This document shows positions 16,797-25,086 of a stretch of 64,000 nucleotides of DNA, piece by piece. The position numbers and the translations under genes are program-made. Within the stretch, counting starts at the first letter, position 1, and each line of letters starts with the position of its first letter. Below the pieces are notes generated by a model that saw only the letters and a program-made list of their open reading frames with translations, was not told the origin of the DNA and did not search any database. The DNA comes from an uncultured Ruminococcus sp. (lineage in GTDB: Bacteria > Bacillota > Clostridia > Oscillospirales > Ruminococcaceae), in assembly GCA_947169885.1 (NCBI GenBank), contig CAMVRM010000014.1, positions 1-64,000 of the forward strand. The letters are read 5' to 3'.

Positions 16797-17721
16797 AAAA
16801 GAAAGTGACCCTGAGACGCTTGTCGATGTGCTGTTTGTGGCAGCGGTGTGGTACTTTTCTGAGGTGCTGTTCTCATGGCATCTTGACCTGAACTACCCTA
16901 AGACCGCTATCGGACGTGAGGGCTTGGAGCAGGTGACGAATTACCTTGAAAGGTGGTTCGCCTACGGGCTGATAAAGGCGGTGCTTATCGCAGGCGCTTG
17001 TCTTATCGCAGGCTGGTTCGACAATTGGTTCAAGAACCGCCACGAAAAAATAAAGCCGCCCTTCAAACCTGTCGTGAGCAAATATATCGCTGTGATATTC
17101 GCACTTGTAAGTATGTATTACAGTTTCAGCTTTTGCAGATTCGATATGCAGACAGAAAAGAACGGCTATAAAGGCTTGAATTTCATGAAAACGGCTTCCC
17201 TGCTCTCCGACTGCGAGAAAGACCTTAAAGAACAGAAGACCGCTTCCGCAAGGATAAAACTCGGAAGTATGGTGGGTGAACAGATAAGGGTCGGTTCGAG
17301 CTATATCAGGCAATACTCGATATGCGACACTGACAAGGTGATCGTTTCGCAGGTATCTAAGTTCGATAAGAACAGACTGGGGGACGGTTATTCCGGCTAT
17401 TTGACTCATGAGGTGGAGCAGTTTATCCACAGCGGCTTCATCGCTTCGATAGACGGCAAGGATACTGACATTACCGATGATTACGAACAGCTGTTCACTA
17501 TCGAAGTCAAAGACGGCAATATCGTAAGGTCCACCGCCGAATATGAGAGCGACCTCAGAAATCTTACTTTTGTATGCGTTTACAACGGCACAAAGGAAAC
17601 AGGGATAGTCGCAGAAGGCAGGACTGAGTTCCCTATATGCACCTTTGAGGGCGCTGAGTATTACCTTGAAGCGATGACCTACAAGGGCTACACACGGGTC
17701 AGCAATATACTTGTAATTTGA
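16777..17721 (+). CDS. Unknown membrane protein within the trp operon
   Basis: I do not recognise this protein of about 314 residues. Three hydrophobic segments lie in the first 120 residues (about 16-34, 60-78 and 100-115), followed by about 190 soluble, probably extracytoplasmic, residues with many strands. The start is uncertain. A TTG at 16777 has a weak GCGGA 6 nt upstream, but an ATG at 16765 and a TTG at 16750 are also in frame. All of these overlap the end of trpS, suggesting translational coupling. Its position makes it a candidate partner of the pathway, for example for uptake, but nothing in the sequence shows transport. Confidence 0.65.
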   Translation: MKSTLSKKESDPETLVDVLFVAAVWYFSEVLFSWHLDLNYPKTAIGREGLEQVTNYLERWFAYGLIKAVLIAGACLIAGWFDNWFKNRHEKIKPPFKPVVSKYIAVIFALVSMYYSFSFCRFDMQTEKNGYKGLNFMKTASLLSDCEKDLKEQKTASARIKLGSMVGEQIRVGSSYIRQYSICDTDKVIVSQVSKFDKNRLGDGYSGYLTHEVEQFIHSGFIASIDGKDTDITDDYEQLFTIEVKDGNIVRSTAEYESDLRNLTFVCVYNGTKETGIVAEGRTEFPICTFEGAEYYLEAMTYKGYTRVSNILVI

Positions 17722-17760
17722 TAAAGATCCCGGGATACGGTTTGCGGGGTCTACTGACAT

Positions 17761-17789
17761 TTGACTTGATTTAATTTAATTGATATATG
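17761..17789 (+). promoter_or_regulatory. Possible internal promoter before trpGD
   Basis: TTGACT (17761-17766) and TATATG (17784-17789) are 17 bp apart in a 190-bp gap inside the operon. The -10 box is weak. Confidence 0.4.
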
Positions 17790-17805
17790 GACAATAAAGA
17801 GCAAA

Positions 17806-17855
17806 GTGCAGAGATACAGCATTCCGTATCCCGTATCTTTGCATACGCTCTGCTT
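17806..17855 (+). promoter_or_regulatory. Leader hairpin before trpGD
   Basis: TGCAGAGATAC pairs with GTATCTTTGCA over 11 bp with one G-U pair, with further pairing outside it (GAGC with GCTC). A partial T run (CTTTAATGGTTT) follows. It may be an attenuator or a processing site inside the trp operon. Confidence 0.4.
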
Positions 17856-17911
17856 TAATGGTTTAAAAGGAAATATCTGTAAAAAGATAACACTTTAAAG
17901 GAGTGATATAT

Positions 17912-19561
17912 ATGATACTGCTTATCGACAACTATGACAGCTTCACATACAATCTCTATCAGGCGATAGGTGTGATGAACAAGGATATAAAAGTAGTCCG
18001 CAATGACGAGATAACCGCCGACGAGATAGAAAAGCTTTCGCCCGAAGCAATAATCGTTTCGCCCGGTCCATGCTATCCTGCACAGGCAGGCATTTCGATA
18101 GAGGCTATACGCCGTTTTAGCGGAAAAGTTCCGATACTCGGCATCTGTCTCGGTCATCAGGCTATCGCAGAGGCTTTCGGTGGAAAGATAGTCAGGGCGG
18201 ACGATCCGCTCCACGGCAAGCAGACCTCAGTCGCTATCGACAATTCTGTACCGCTGTTCGAGGAACTTCCCTCGTCGATAAATGTGGCAAGGTATCACTC
18301 ACTTGTAGTTGAGAGAGCAACACTTCCCGACTGTCTTGAAGTCATCGCAAAAGACTTGAATGACGGCGCAGTTATGGCGATAAGGCACCGTGAGCATAAG
18401 ACTTTTGGCTTGCAGTTCCACCCCGAGTCGATACTCACGCCTGTCGGCTCGCAGATACTTGCAAATTTCCTCAAAGAAGCAGGCATAAGCTTCAAGCCCC
18501 AGCCGGGTATCGAACTTCCCGATGCGCAGAAAGTTGAACTCAAACCGCTCATCTCAAAGGCAGTCGAGGGCGAACACCTCACCCGTGAAGAAGCGCAGAG
18601 AGCCGTTGACATTATCATGAGCGGACGTGCAACTCCTGCACAGACCGCCTGCCTGCTCACCGCTATGCGCATGAACGTTGAAACGGCTGACGAGATAACA
18701 GGCTGTGCCCTCGGTATGCGTGGAAAAATGGCGACTGTTCCCCACAGCCGTGAGGTGTTGGAGATAGTCGGCACAGGCGGTGACCTTGCAAGCAGTTTCA
18801 ACATTTCCACAACTTCGGCATTCGTTATATCTGCGCTGGGTCAGGCTGTCGCAAAGCACGGCAACAGAAGTGTTTCTTCAAAGAGCGGCGCTGCGGACGT
18901 GCTTGAAAGCTTAGGCGTGAAGATCGCCACCACTCCCGAACAGGCTTCCGCTTGCATCGACGAGGTCGGTATGACTTTCCTGTTCGCCCAGAGTTATCAC
19001 AAGGCTATGCGCTTTGTAGGTCCTGTGCGTGGGCAGATCGGCGCAAGAACAGTGTTCAACATTTTAGGACCGCTCACAAATCCTGCATCTGCCGAGTATA
19101 ACATCATCGGCGTTTACGAAGAACGTTTGCTCGACATCGTTGCGAACGTGCTGAAAAACTTAGGGGTCAAGCACAGCCTTGTTGTGTTCGGTACGGATAA
19201 GCTTGACGAGTTCTCCATAAGTGCGCCGACTGCCGTAAGAGAGATATGCGAGAACGGCGAGATACTTTCTTACGAAATAACGCCTGAATCAGTCGGCTTG
19301 AAGCGTGGCAGAAAAGAGGACATCGTGGGCGGAAATGCTGACGAAAATGCGACGATAACATTAGGTATCCTCAAAGGTGAGATCACCGATGCAAAGCGTG
19401 ACATCGTGCTTCTCAATGCGGGCGCAGCGCTTTATGTTTCGGGCAAGGCGGCTTCTATCGCCGAGGGCGTAAAGCTTGCACAGTCGGCAATAGACAATGG
19501 TTCGGCACTCAGGCAGGTGGAAAAGCTGGTCGCATTTACCAACAGAGGTGAAACTGCATGA
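17912..19561 (+). CDS. trpGD: TrpG-TrpD fusion: anthranilate synthase glutaminase and anthranilate phosphoribosyltransferase
   Basis: This 549-residue bifunctional protein supplies ammonia to TrpE and then adds phosphoribose to anthranilate. Residues 1-190 are a class I glutamine amidotransferase with GICLGHQ (Cys79) and FHPES. Residues about 200-549 are TrpD with EIVGTGGDLASSFNIS, KHGNRSVSSKSG and GPLTNPAS. The same fusion occurs in enterobacteria and some Firmicutes. ATG 17912 was chosen because AAAGGAG lies 8 nt upstream; an in-frame GTG at 17903 overlaps the ribosome site. The last codons overlap the trpC start (ATGA). Confidence 0.95.
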   Translation: MILLIDNYDSFTYNLYQAIGVMNKDIKVVRNDEITADEIEKLSPEAIIVSPGPCYPAQAGISIEAIRRFSGKVPILGICLGHQAIAEAFGGKIVRADDPLHGKQTSVAIDNSVPLFEELPSSINVARYHSLVVERATLPDCLEVIAKDLNDGAVMAIRHREHKTFGLQFHPESILTPVGSQILANFLKEAGISFKPQPGIELPDAQKVELKPLISKAVEGEHLTREEAQRAVDIIMSGRATPAQTACLLTAMRMNVETADEITGCALGMRGKMATVPHSREVLEIVGTGGDLASSFNISTTSAFVISALGQAVAKHGNRSVSSKSGAADVLESLGVKIATTPEQASACIDEVGMTFLFAQSYHKAMRFVGPVRGQIGARTVFNILGPLTNPASAEYNIIGVYEERLLDIVANVLKNLGVKHSLVVFGTDKLDEFSISAPTAVREICENGEILSYEITPESVGLKRGRKEDIVGGNADENATITLGILKGEITDAKRDIVLLNAGAALYVSGKAASIAEGVKLAQSAIDNGSALRQVEKLVAFTNRGETA

Positions 19562-20343
19562 TACTTGACGATATTCTGAAATACCGCCGTGAACAGCTCG
19601 AACGTGAGAAAGAGCGTGTTCCCCTGAGCGAGATGCGCAAGCGTGCAGACGTTCAGCTGTGCGAGCGTGCGCCGCTGTCTCTTGCGCAGGCACTCGGCGG
19701 CGAAAGGCTTTCCTGCATCTGCGAGGTCAAGAAAGCTTCGCCGTCTAAGGGGCTTATCCGTCCCGATTTCAGACCTGTTGACTTTGCAAAGGAATATCAG
19801 GCGGCAGGCGCTGCGGCGATAAGCTGTCTGACGGAGGAACACTATTTTCAGGGTTCGTCCGAATACCTTGCCGACATAAGAAAAGCGGTGGACATACCCA
19901 TTCTTCGCAAGGATTTTATATTTGACGAGTATCAGATATTTGAAGCGGCGGCTATCGGTGCTGATGCAGTTTTGCTGATAGCGGCGATGCTTGACCCGAA
20001 AGAATTCAAGGAGCTTTACACGCTTGCCGCACACTTGGGGCTGAGCGTTCTTGCGGAAGTCCACAACGAGCAGGAACTTGAAAAGATAAGCGGCACTTCA
20101 CCCGAGATACTAGGCGTGAACAACCGCAATTTAAAGACATTCGAGGTCGATCTTTCGACTGTCGAACAGCTCAAAAAGCTTGTACCCGATGAGGTCATAT
20201 TCGTTTCGGAAAGCGGCATAAAGGATAACGCCGACATGAAGCGTGTCAAGGCGCTTGGTGCTGATGCAGTGCTTATCGGAGAAACGCTCATGAGAGCCGA
20301 AAGCATAACACAAGAACTAGATAAACTGAGAGAGGGAGTATAA
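19558..20343 (+). CDS. trpC: Indole-3-glycerol phosphate synthase
   Basis: A 261-residue TIM-barrel enzyme that closes the indole ring from carboxyphenylaminodeoxyribulose phosphate. Catalytic stretches are CEVKKASPSKG, LRKDFIFDEYQI, GVNNRNLKTFEVD and VSESGI. It overlaps trpGD by 4 nt and its stop TAA touches the trpB ATG. The protein ends after one barrel, so no TrpF (phosphoribosylanthranilate isomerase) domain is fused to it, and no trpF gene is present in the operon. Confidence 0.95.
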   Translation: MILDDILKYRREQLEREKERVPLSEMRKRADVQLCERAPLSLAQALGGERLSCICEVKKASPSKGLIRPDFRPVDFAKEYQAAGAAAISCLTEEHYFQGSSEYLADIRKAVDIPILRKDFIFDEYQIFEAAAIGADAVLLIAAMLDPKEFKELYTLAAHLGLSVLAEVHNEQELEKISGTSPEILGVNNRNLKTFEVDLSTVEQLKKLVPDEVIFVSESGIKDNADMKRVKALGADAVLIGETLMRAESITQELDKLREGV

Positions 20344-21534
20344 ATGGAAAAGATCGGAAGATTCGGTCAGTACGGCGGACAGTACGTTCCCGAGACCGTT
20401 ATGACAGCCGTTCACGAACTTGAAGCGGCTTACGAAAAATACAAGAACGATCCGCAGTTCATAGAGGAACTGAAAACGCTCTACCGTGACTATGCAGGCA
20501 GACCGTCAATGCTCTACTATGCGGAGAAAATGACTAAGGACTTGGGCGGCGCTAAAATTTACATCAAGCGTGAAGATCTCAACCACACGGGTTCGCACAA
20601 GATAAACAATGTTCTCGGTCAGATACTGCTTGCGAAGAAAATGGGCAAGAAGCGCATAATCGCCGAAACGGGTGCAGGTCAGCACGGCGTTGCAACGGCT
20701 ACTGTATGCGCACTGTTCGGGCTGGAATGCGAGGTATACATGGGCGCTGAGGACTGCAAGCGTCAGTCGCTCAACGTGTTCAGAATGAACCTGCTGGGTG
20801 CAAAAGTTACGCCTGTAAGCAGCGGAACTTCAACCTTAAAGGACGCTATCAACGAAGCAATGCGTGACTGGGTGTCGAACATCGAGACAACTTTCTACTG
20901 CATCGGTTCGGTAATGGGTCCGCACCCCTATCCCACAATGGTGCGTGATTTCCAGAAAATAATCTCGCAGGAGATAAAAGACCAGCTCAAAGAGCGTGAG
21001 GGCAGACTTCCCGACTGCGTTGTTGCGTGTGTCGGCGGCGGCTCGAACGCCATGGGCGCTTTCTATAACTTTATCGAGGACAAGAGCGTGCGTTTAGTCG
21101 GCGCAGAAGCCGCAGGACGTGGTATCTCGACACCCGACACAGCGGCTACTATGGCGCTGGGTTCGGTGGGTATCTTCCACGGAATGAAGTCGCTGTTCTT
21201 GCAGGACGAATACGGACAGATAGCACCTGTTTATTCCATTTCCGCAGGTCTTGACTATCCGGGAGTCGGACCTGAGCATACCTATCTGCATGACACAGGC
21301 AGAGCGGACTATGTTCCCGTTACCGATGAAGAAGCGGTGTGCGCATTTGAGTATCTCTCAAAGACCGAGGGCATTATCCCTGCGATAGAGTCCTCGCACG
21401 CAGTAGCCGCCGCAATGAAGATCGCTCCCGAAATGGGCAAAGATCAGATACTCGTCATAAATCTTTCGGGACGCGGCGACAAGGACGTTTATTCGATAGC
21501 AAGATACAGGGGGGTTGATGTAGTTGAAGAATAG
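20344..21534 (+). CDS. trpB: Tryptophan synthase beta chain
   Basis: A 396-residue PLP enzyme that joins indole and serine. The PLP lysine lies in [10 protein letters not shown], the phosphate loop is GGGSNAMG, and the N-terminus [13 protein letters not shown] is typical of the trpB1 group. The start follows a GAGGGAG site directly after trpC. Its 3' end overlaps trpA by 11 nt, matching the usual tight alpha-beta coupling. Confidence 0.96.
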   Translation: MEKIGRFGQYGGQYVPETVMTAVHELEAAYEKYKNDPQFIEELKTLYRDYAGRPSMLYYAEKMTKDLGGAKIYIKREDLNHTGSHKINNVLGQILLAKKMGKKRIIAETGAGQHGVATATVCALFGLECEVYMGAEDCKRQSLNVFRMNLLGAKVTPVSSGTSTLKDAINEAMRDWVSNIETTFYCIGSVMGPHPYPTMVRDFQKIISQEIKDQLKEREGRLPDCVVACVGGGSNAMGAFYNFIEDKSVRLVGAEAAGRGISTPDTAATMALGSVGIFHGMKSLFLQDEYGQIAPVYSISAGLDYPGVGPEHTYLHDTGRADYVPVTDEEAVCAFEYLSKTEGIIPAIESSHAVAAAMKIAPEMGKDQILVINLSGRGDKDVYSIARYRGVDVVEE

Positions 21535-22309
21535 GATAGACAGCTGTTTTGAACAGCTTAAAGCAAAGGGCGAAAAAGCGCTGATAACATTTGTGACGGC
21601 AGGCGATCCTGACCTTGAAACGACCGAAAAACTGGTGCTGGAAATGTTTGACAAGGGCGCTGACATAATTGAACTTGGAGTTCCGTTCTCCGATCCGATA
21701 GCTGAGGGCATTACCATTCAGGAAGCTTCGCTGAGGTCGCTTAAAAACGGCACAACTCTTGACAAGATATTCGACACAGTGACTTCTCTGCGCCAAAAGA
21801 CCGACAAGCCGCTTCTTCTTATGATGTATATTAACACCATTTTCAGATACGGCACTGAGAGATTCTTCAAGGGCTGTGCCGACCGTGGGATAGACGGCGT
21901 TATCGTGCCCGATCTGCCTTTTGAAGAGCGTGACGAGATAAGCGATACTGCCGACAAGTACGGCATCTATGTGATAAATCTTGTTGCGCCGACTTCTGCC
22001 GACAGAGTGAGCATGATCGCTAAGGAATCGAAGGGATTCCTGTATGTTGTATCCTCGCTGGGCGTTACAGGTACAAGAAAGGACATCACCACCGACTTTG
22101 ACAAACTGCTCGCACCGCTCAAAAACAGCGATGTTCCCTACTGCATCGGGTTCGGTATTTCAAGCCCCGAAATGGCTGAGAAAATGTCAGCATACGCAGA
22201 CGGCGTTATCATCGGAAGTGCGATAGTGAACAAAGTTGCTGAGAACGGCGTTACTTCTCCCGAGATCGTCGGCAAGTTCGTAAGCGAACTCAAAGCACCG
22301 CTCAGATAA
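21524..22309 (+). CDS. trpA: Tryptophan synthase alpha chain
   Basis: A 261-residue TIM-barrel lyase releasing indole from indole-3-glycerol phosphate and passing it to TrpB. The catalytic glutamate lies in [15 protein letters not shown] and the aspartate in [22 protein letters not shown] is the phosphate-binding region. It starts at a TTG codon inside the end of trpB and is the last gene before the operon terminator. Confidence 0.95.
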   Translation: MKNRIDSCFEQLKAKGEKALITFVTAGDPDLETTEKLVLEMFDKGADIIELGVPFSDPIAEGITIQEASLRSLKNGTTLDKIFDTVTSLRQKTDKPLLLMMYINTIFRYGTERFFKGCADRGIDGVIVPDLPFEERDEISDTADKYGIYVINLVAPTSADRVSMIAKESKGFLYVVSSLGVTGTRKDITTDFDKLLAPLKNSDVPYCIGFGISSPEMAEKMSAYADGVIIGSAIVNKVAENGVTSPEIVGKFVSELKAPLR

Positions 22310-22331
22310 ACCAAAATCTACACAAAACAAA

Positions 22332-22373
22332 GGCTGTACAGCTCAATCAAGAACTGTACAGCCCGATTTTTTT
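22332..22373 (+). terminator. Terminator of the trp operon
   Basis: GGCTGTACAG (22332-22341) pairs perfectly with CTGTACAGCC (22354-22363), followed by T7 at 22367-22373. It also lies just past the stop of the convergent L,D-transpeptidase gene. Confidence 0.9.
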
Positions 22374-22383
22374 GGTTATTACA

Positions 22384-24045
22384 TCATGCGATCGATGCAG
22401 GCAATGTTTCGTAGTACATAACAACGGGAGTTCCCATGGGAACATTCTCATAGATGTACTGAGCATCATAGTAACTCATGTTTATGCAGCCGTGAGAGCC
22501 GTCATACTGATAGATAGTGCCGCCGAAACCGTATCTCCAAGTGGAGTCGTGCATTCCGATGCCGCAGATAGCGATCCTGTTCCAATAGTTGCAGGTTGTG
22601 TCCCACGAGTCGCCGTCAGCGTTTGTGTCTTTCATGCGGTAATTGGTAGCTTTCTGCCACAGCTTGTAAACGCCTGGGAGAGTTGTTCTTGCGGCGGAAG
22701 TAGTCTGACCCGAAACAACGTAGCCTTCCTTTTTCTTCTTGCCGTCAACGTAGTACCACCACATCTGATTTGTGAGGTCAACTTCGAGGTAAGTCTTGCC
22801 GATGTCATCGTCCTTTGTTCTCGCCTCGGGAACGCCTGTGAACTCAAAGTTGCCGTCCATGTAGTAGATAGGCTCGACTTTCTTGCGGTTCTCGCCTTTT
22901 TTGATGATGTTCACAAGCTGGTCGCAGCACTGTTCCTGATCGAGCCACCAGCCATACTTAGCGTCAGAACTGGGCGGAACAGTTATCTTGCCGAGCTTTG
23001 TAGCCTTGAATTTTCTCGGAGTGTTATAGGTATCGTATTTGTCGGCAAGCTTTTCGATGTATTCCATGCACTTGTCACGGTCGACCGTGTAAGTTCCGTC
23101 ACGCTTTACCTTGACCATTTTAGCAAGTTTCTTGCCTGTCAGCTTTTCTTTGGTGTAGTTGAAATCGTAGTTTATCTCCATGTTCCAGAACTTGTTGAGC
23201 GTTTCGATTTTCTTGGTGTAATCATCCTCAACAGTTTCGGGAGTTATGTACGCATCAGTCTCTTTCCAGTTGAGATCGTAAACTGCGCTGTCGAGATTTT
23301 TTGCAACAGAAGCTTTGAGTGCGTCCATATCGAACACATCGCCCTGAACCTCGGGGATAACGTAATAACCGTCATCGCCCGACTTTATCTGAGCGTTCTG
23401 ATTCTCGGTGCTTCCCCAGTCTGCGGACTCTATCTCGCTCATAAGAGCATCATAGTTGTAAGAAGCTGCTTCGCCGAAAGAATAATCGGTGCGCTTCATA
23501 AGGTTCGCAAACCAGCTCTTTCTGTCCTCATCGTTGTATATCTTTTGAAGTTCATCGGAGTAATTGTATTTATAACCGATATTCCCCAGCGAGAGGTTAA
23601 CAATGTTGTCAGTCGGAGTTTTGACCTGAATTGTCGCAGGGACTTCGTTGTGTGCGAACAGCTTTTCAGCCTCGGCAAAACTCATTCCGCCGATCTCCTT
23701 ACCGTTTACGAACGTGTTCGCAAGAAATCTGTTCTTGTAGTAGACGAATCCCAGCCCATAGATCAAAGCCAGCAAAACGATAAGAAAAAGCACCATGAGC
23801 AGTGCTATCACAGGGGCTTTTGACTTTTTTCTCCTTTTGACAGCCGCTGCCTGACCTCTTGATGACGAGTGAGACTGCGTTGGTCTGCGATTCTGACTGC
23901 CGCCCGAGCGTGGAACGCTGCCGCTGCTTCTGCGCTGCCCCGACTGTCCGCTTCTCTGCTGAGGGGGACGAGGTCTCTGACCCGAGGGGCGACCCGTAGG
24001 TCTGTTTGAAGGATTCTTCTTTGGATCTGCTGCCGTTTGTGACAT
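22384..24045 (-). CDS. L,D-transpeptidase (YkuD family)
   Basis: This 553-residue enzyme should form 3-3 cross-links in peptidoglycan or attach proteins to it. The N-terminus (about 1-75) is a cytoplasmic Pro/Arg/Ser-rich low-complexity tail. A membrane helix follows (about 80-100), then a region of the PG_binding_4 type and a C-terminal YkuD domain. The catalytic signature is SHGCINM with the active Cys near residue 529. The ATG at 24045 begins MSQTAADPKK; an upstream in-frame start lacks a good ribosome site. Its promoter region holds WalR-like repeats, which fits a cell-wall gene. Confidence 0.9.
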   Translation of the reverse strand: MSQTAADPKKNPSNRPTGRPSGQRPRPPQQRSGQSGQRRSSGSVPRSGGSQNRRPTQSHSSSRGQAAAVKRRKKSKAPVIALLMVLFLIVLLALIYGLGFVYYKNRFLANTFVNGKEIGGMSFAEAEKLFAHNEVPATIQVKTPTDNIVNLSLGNIGYKYNYSDELQKIYNDEDRKSWFANLMKRTDYSFGEAASYNYDALMSEIESADWGSTENQNAQIKSGDDGYYVIPEVQGDVFDMDALKASVAKNLDSAVYDLNWKETDAYITPETVEDDYTKKIETLNKFWNMEINYDFNYTKEKLTGKKLAKMVKVKRDGTYTVDRDKCMEYIEKLADKYDTYNTPRKFKATKLGKITVPPSSDAKYGWWLDQEQCCDQLVNIIKKGENRKKVEPIYYMDGNFEFTGVPEARTKDDDIGKTYLEVDLTNQMWWYYVDGKKKKEGYVVSGQTTSAARTTLPGVYKLWQKATNYRMKDTNADGDSWDTTCNYWNRIAICGIGMHDSTWRYGFGGTIYQYDGSHGCINMSYYDAQYIYENVPMGTPVVMYYETLPASIA

Positions 24046-24111
24046 TCTTTCACACTTTCCTTCCGTAAAAATCATTTTTACAATATCATTTTCCAACAAG
24101 TTTCGACATAT

Positions 24112-24140
24112 ATTATATCACACTATCCATTCAAATTCAA
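24112..24140 (-). promoter_or_regulatory. Promoter of the L,D-transpeptidase gene
   Basis: On the minus strand TTGAAT (plus 24135-24140) and TATAAT (plus 24112-24117) are 17 bp apart. Confidence 0.75.
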
Positions 24141-24155
24141 GTCTTTTTTGGCATT

Positions 24156-24231
24156 TGTAAAAATTGTAATTGGTTTGTAATTTAAGTGATAGTTTTGTGT
24201 GATTCGTAATAAATTGTAACCATATCGTAAT
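24156..24231 (+). promoter_or_regulatory. Cluster of WalR/OmpR-family-like binding repeats
   Basis: Hexamers of the TGTAAT type occur at 24156 (TGTAAA), 24165 (TGTAAT), 24176 (TGTAAT), 24205 (CGTAAT), 24215 (TGTAAC) and 24226 (CGTAAT). The pairs 24165/24176 and 24215/24226 have exactly 5 bp between hexamers, as in the known WalR box TGTWAH-N5-TGTWAH. The cluster lies between two divergent promoters, and its last copy touches the -35 box of the plus-strand gene. Confidence 0.6.
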
Positions 24232-24259
24232 TGAAAAATTAATCAAACTATTCTATAAT
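24231..24259 (+). promoter_or_regulatory. Promoter of the cytidylate-kinase-like gene
   Basis: TTGAAA (24231-24236) and TATAAT (24254-24259) are 17 bp apart. The -35 box overlaps the end of the WalR-like repeat cluster. Confidence 0.8.
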
Positions 24260-24329
24260 AAATATAGCGATTATCAACAATTTTGTCATGATAATGCAAT
24301 TTTTATTATAAACATAGGGAGGGATCACT

Positions 24330-24926
24330 ATGGCAAAGATCAGAGCGATCGCAATCGAAAGGCAATATTGCAGCGGAGGACGTGAGATAGCAAAACTTAC
24401 CGCCGAAAAACTTGGATTTGCCTGTTATGATAAAGAACTTATGATGCTCACAGCCGAAAAGATGAAAGTTGAACCTGAGATCATCGAAAAGTATGAAGAA
24501 ACGCTCCTTAATCCGTTTCTGCCGATGCCGTTCAAAGGCGCATCAGACAAGCGCAAGACTATGAGCGAAATGATTTTCGAGGTGCAGGCTGAGATCATCA
24601 CAAAACTTGCACGGCAGGCTCCATGTATAATAGTCGGAAGATGTGCAGATTATATACTCAGGAACAATGTTCCCACGCTGTCCGTCTTCGTTTATGCACC
24701 GCCCGAGTCAAGAGTTGCCCATGCTATGGAATGTCACGATATTCCATATGATGACGTTTCTTCAACGCTTCGCAAAATGGACAAAAAACGTGCTGAGTAC
24801 TACAAACTCAACACCCGCAAGGAATGGGACTCAAAAATAGGCTATGACATCTGTCTCAACAGCGGAAGACTTGGTCTTGATGGTGCTGCCAATATGATCG
24901 CTAATTATGTTTCATCAAAATTCTGA
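24330..24926 (+). CDS. Cytidylate kinase-like family protein
   Basis: A 198-residue P-loop protein of the cytidylate_kin2 type. Instead of a standard GxxGxGKS loop it has IERQYCSGGREIAKLTAEKLG near residue 8, characteristic of this family, and the lid region PESRVAHAMECHDI. It probably phosphorylates a nucleoside monophosphate, but the substrate is unproven. It is a single-gene unit with its own promoter and terminator, and it shares a regulatory region with the L,D-transpeptidase. Confidence 0.85.
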   Translation: MAKIRAIAIERQYCSGGREIAKLTAEKLGFACYDKELMMLTAEKMKVEPEIIEKYEETLLNPFLPMPFKGASDKRKTMSEMIFEVQAEIITKLARQAPCIIVGRCADYILRNNVPTLSVFVYAPPESRVAHAMECHDIPYDDVSSTLRKMDKKRAEYYKLNTRKEWDSKIGYDICLNSGRLGLDGAANMIANYVSSKF

Positions 24927-24932
24927 ACCTGA

Positions 24933-24965
24933 CAGGAGAGCGATATATAACGCTCTCCTGCTTTT
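24933..24965 (+). terminator. Terminator of the cytidylate-kinase-like gene
   Basis: CAGGAGAGCG (24933-24942) pairs perfectly with CGCTCTCCTG (24951-24960), followed by CTTTT. Confidence 0.85.
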
Positions 24966-25027
24966 GTTGTCCACTAAAATAGTACAATATAATTCTGCAA
25001 ATTTAGTGAAAAAATAGCGAAAACCTC

Positions 25028-25056
25028 TTGAAAACGATCCGAAAATGTTGTATAAT
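25028..25056 (+). promoter_or_regulatory. Promoter of the galK operon
   Basis: TTGAAA (25028-25033) and TATAAT (25051-25056) are 17 bp apart. A GGAGG site follows before the galK start. Confidence 0.85.
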
Positions 25057-25086
25057 AGAAAAGAATATTGATCGGAGGTAAATGTA

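Noticed and set aside
22372..23823. Long plus-strand open frame (483 residues)
   Set aside because: It lies wholly opposite the L,D-transpeptidase gene, which has clear motifs, a promoter and a start. The frame is rich in Val and Cys and has no recognisable domain.
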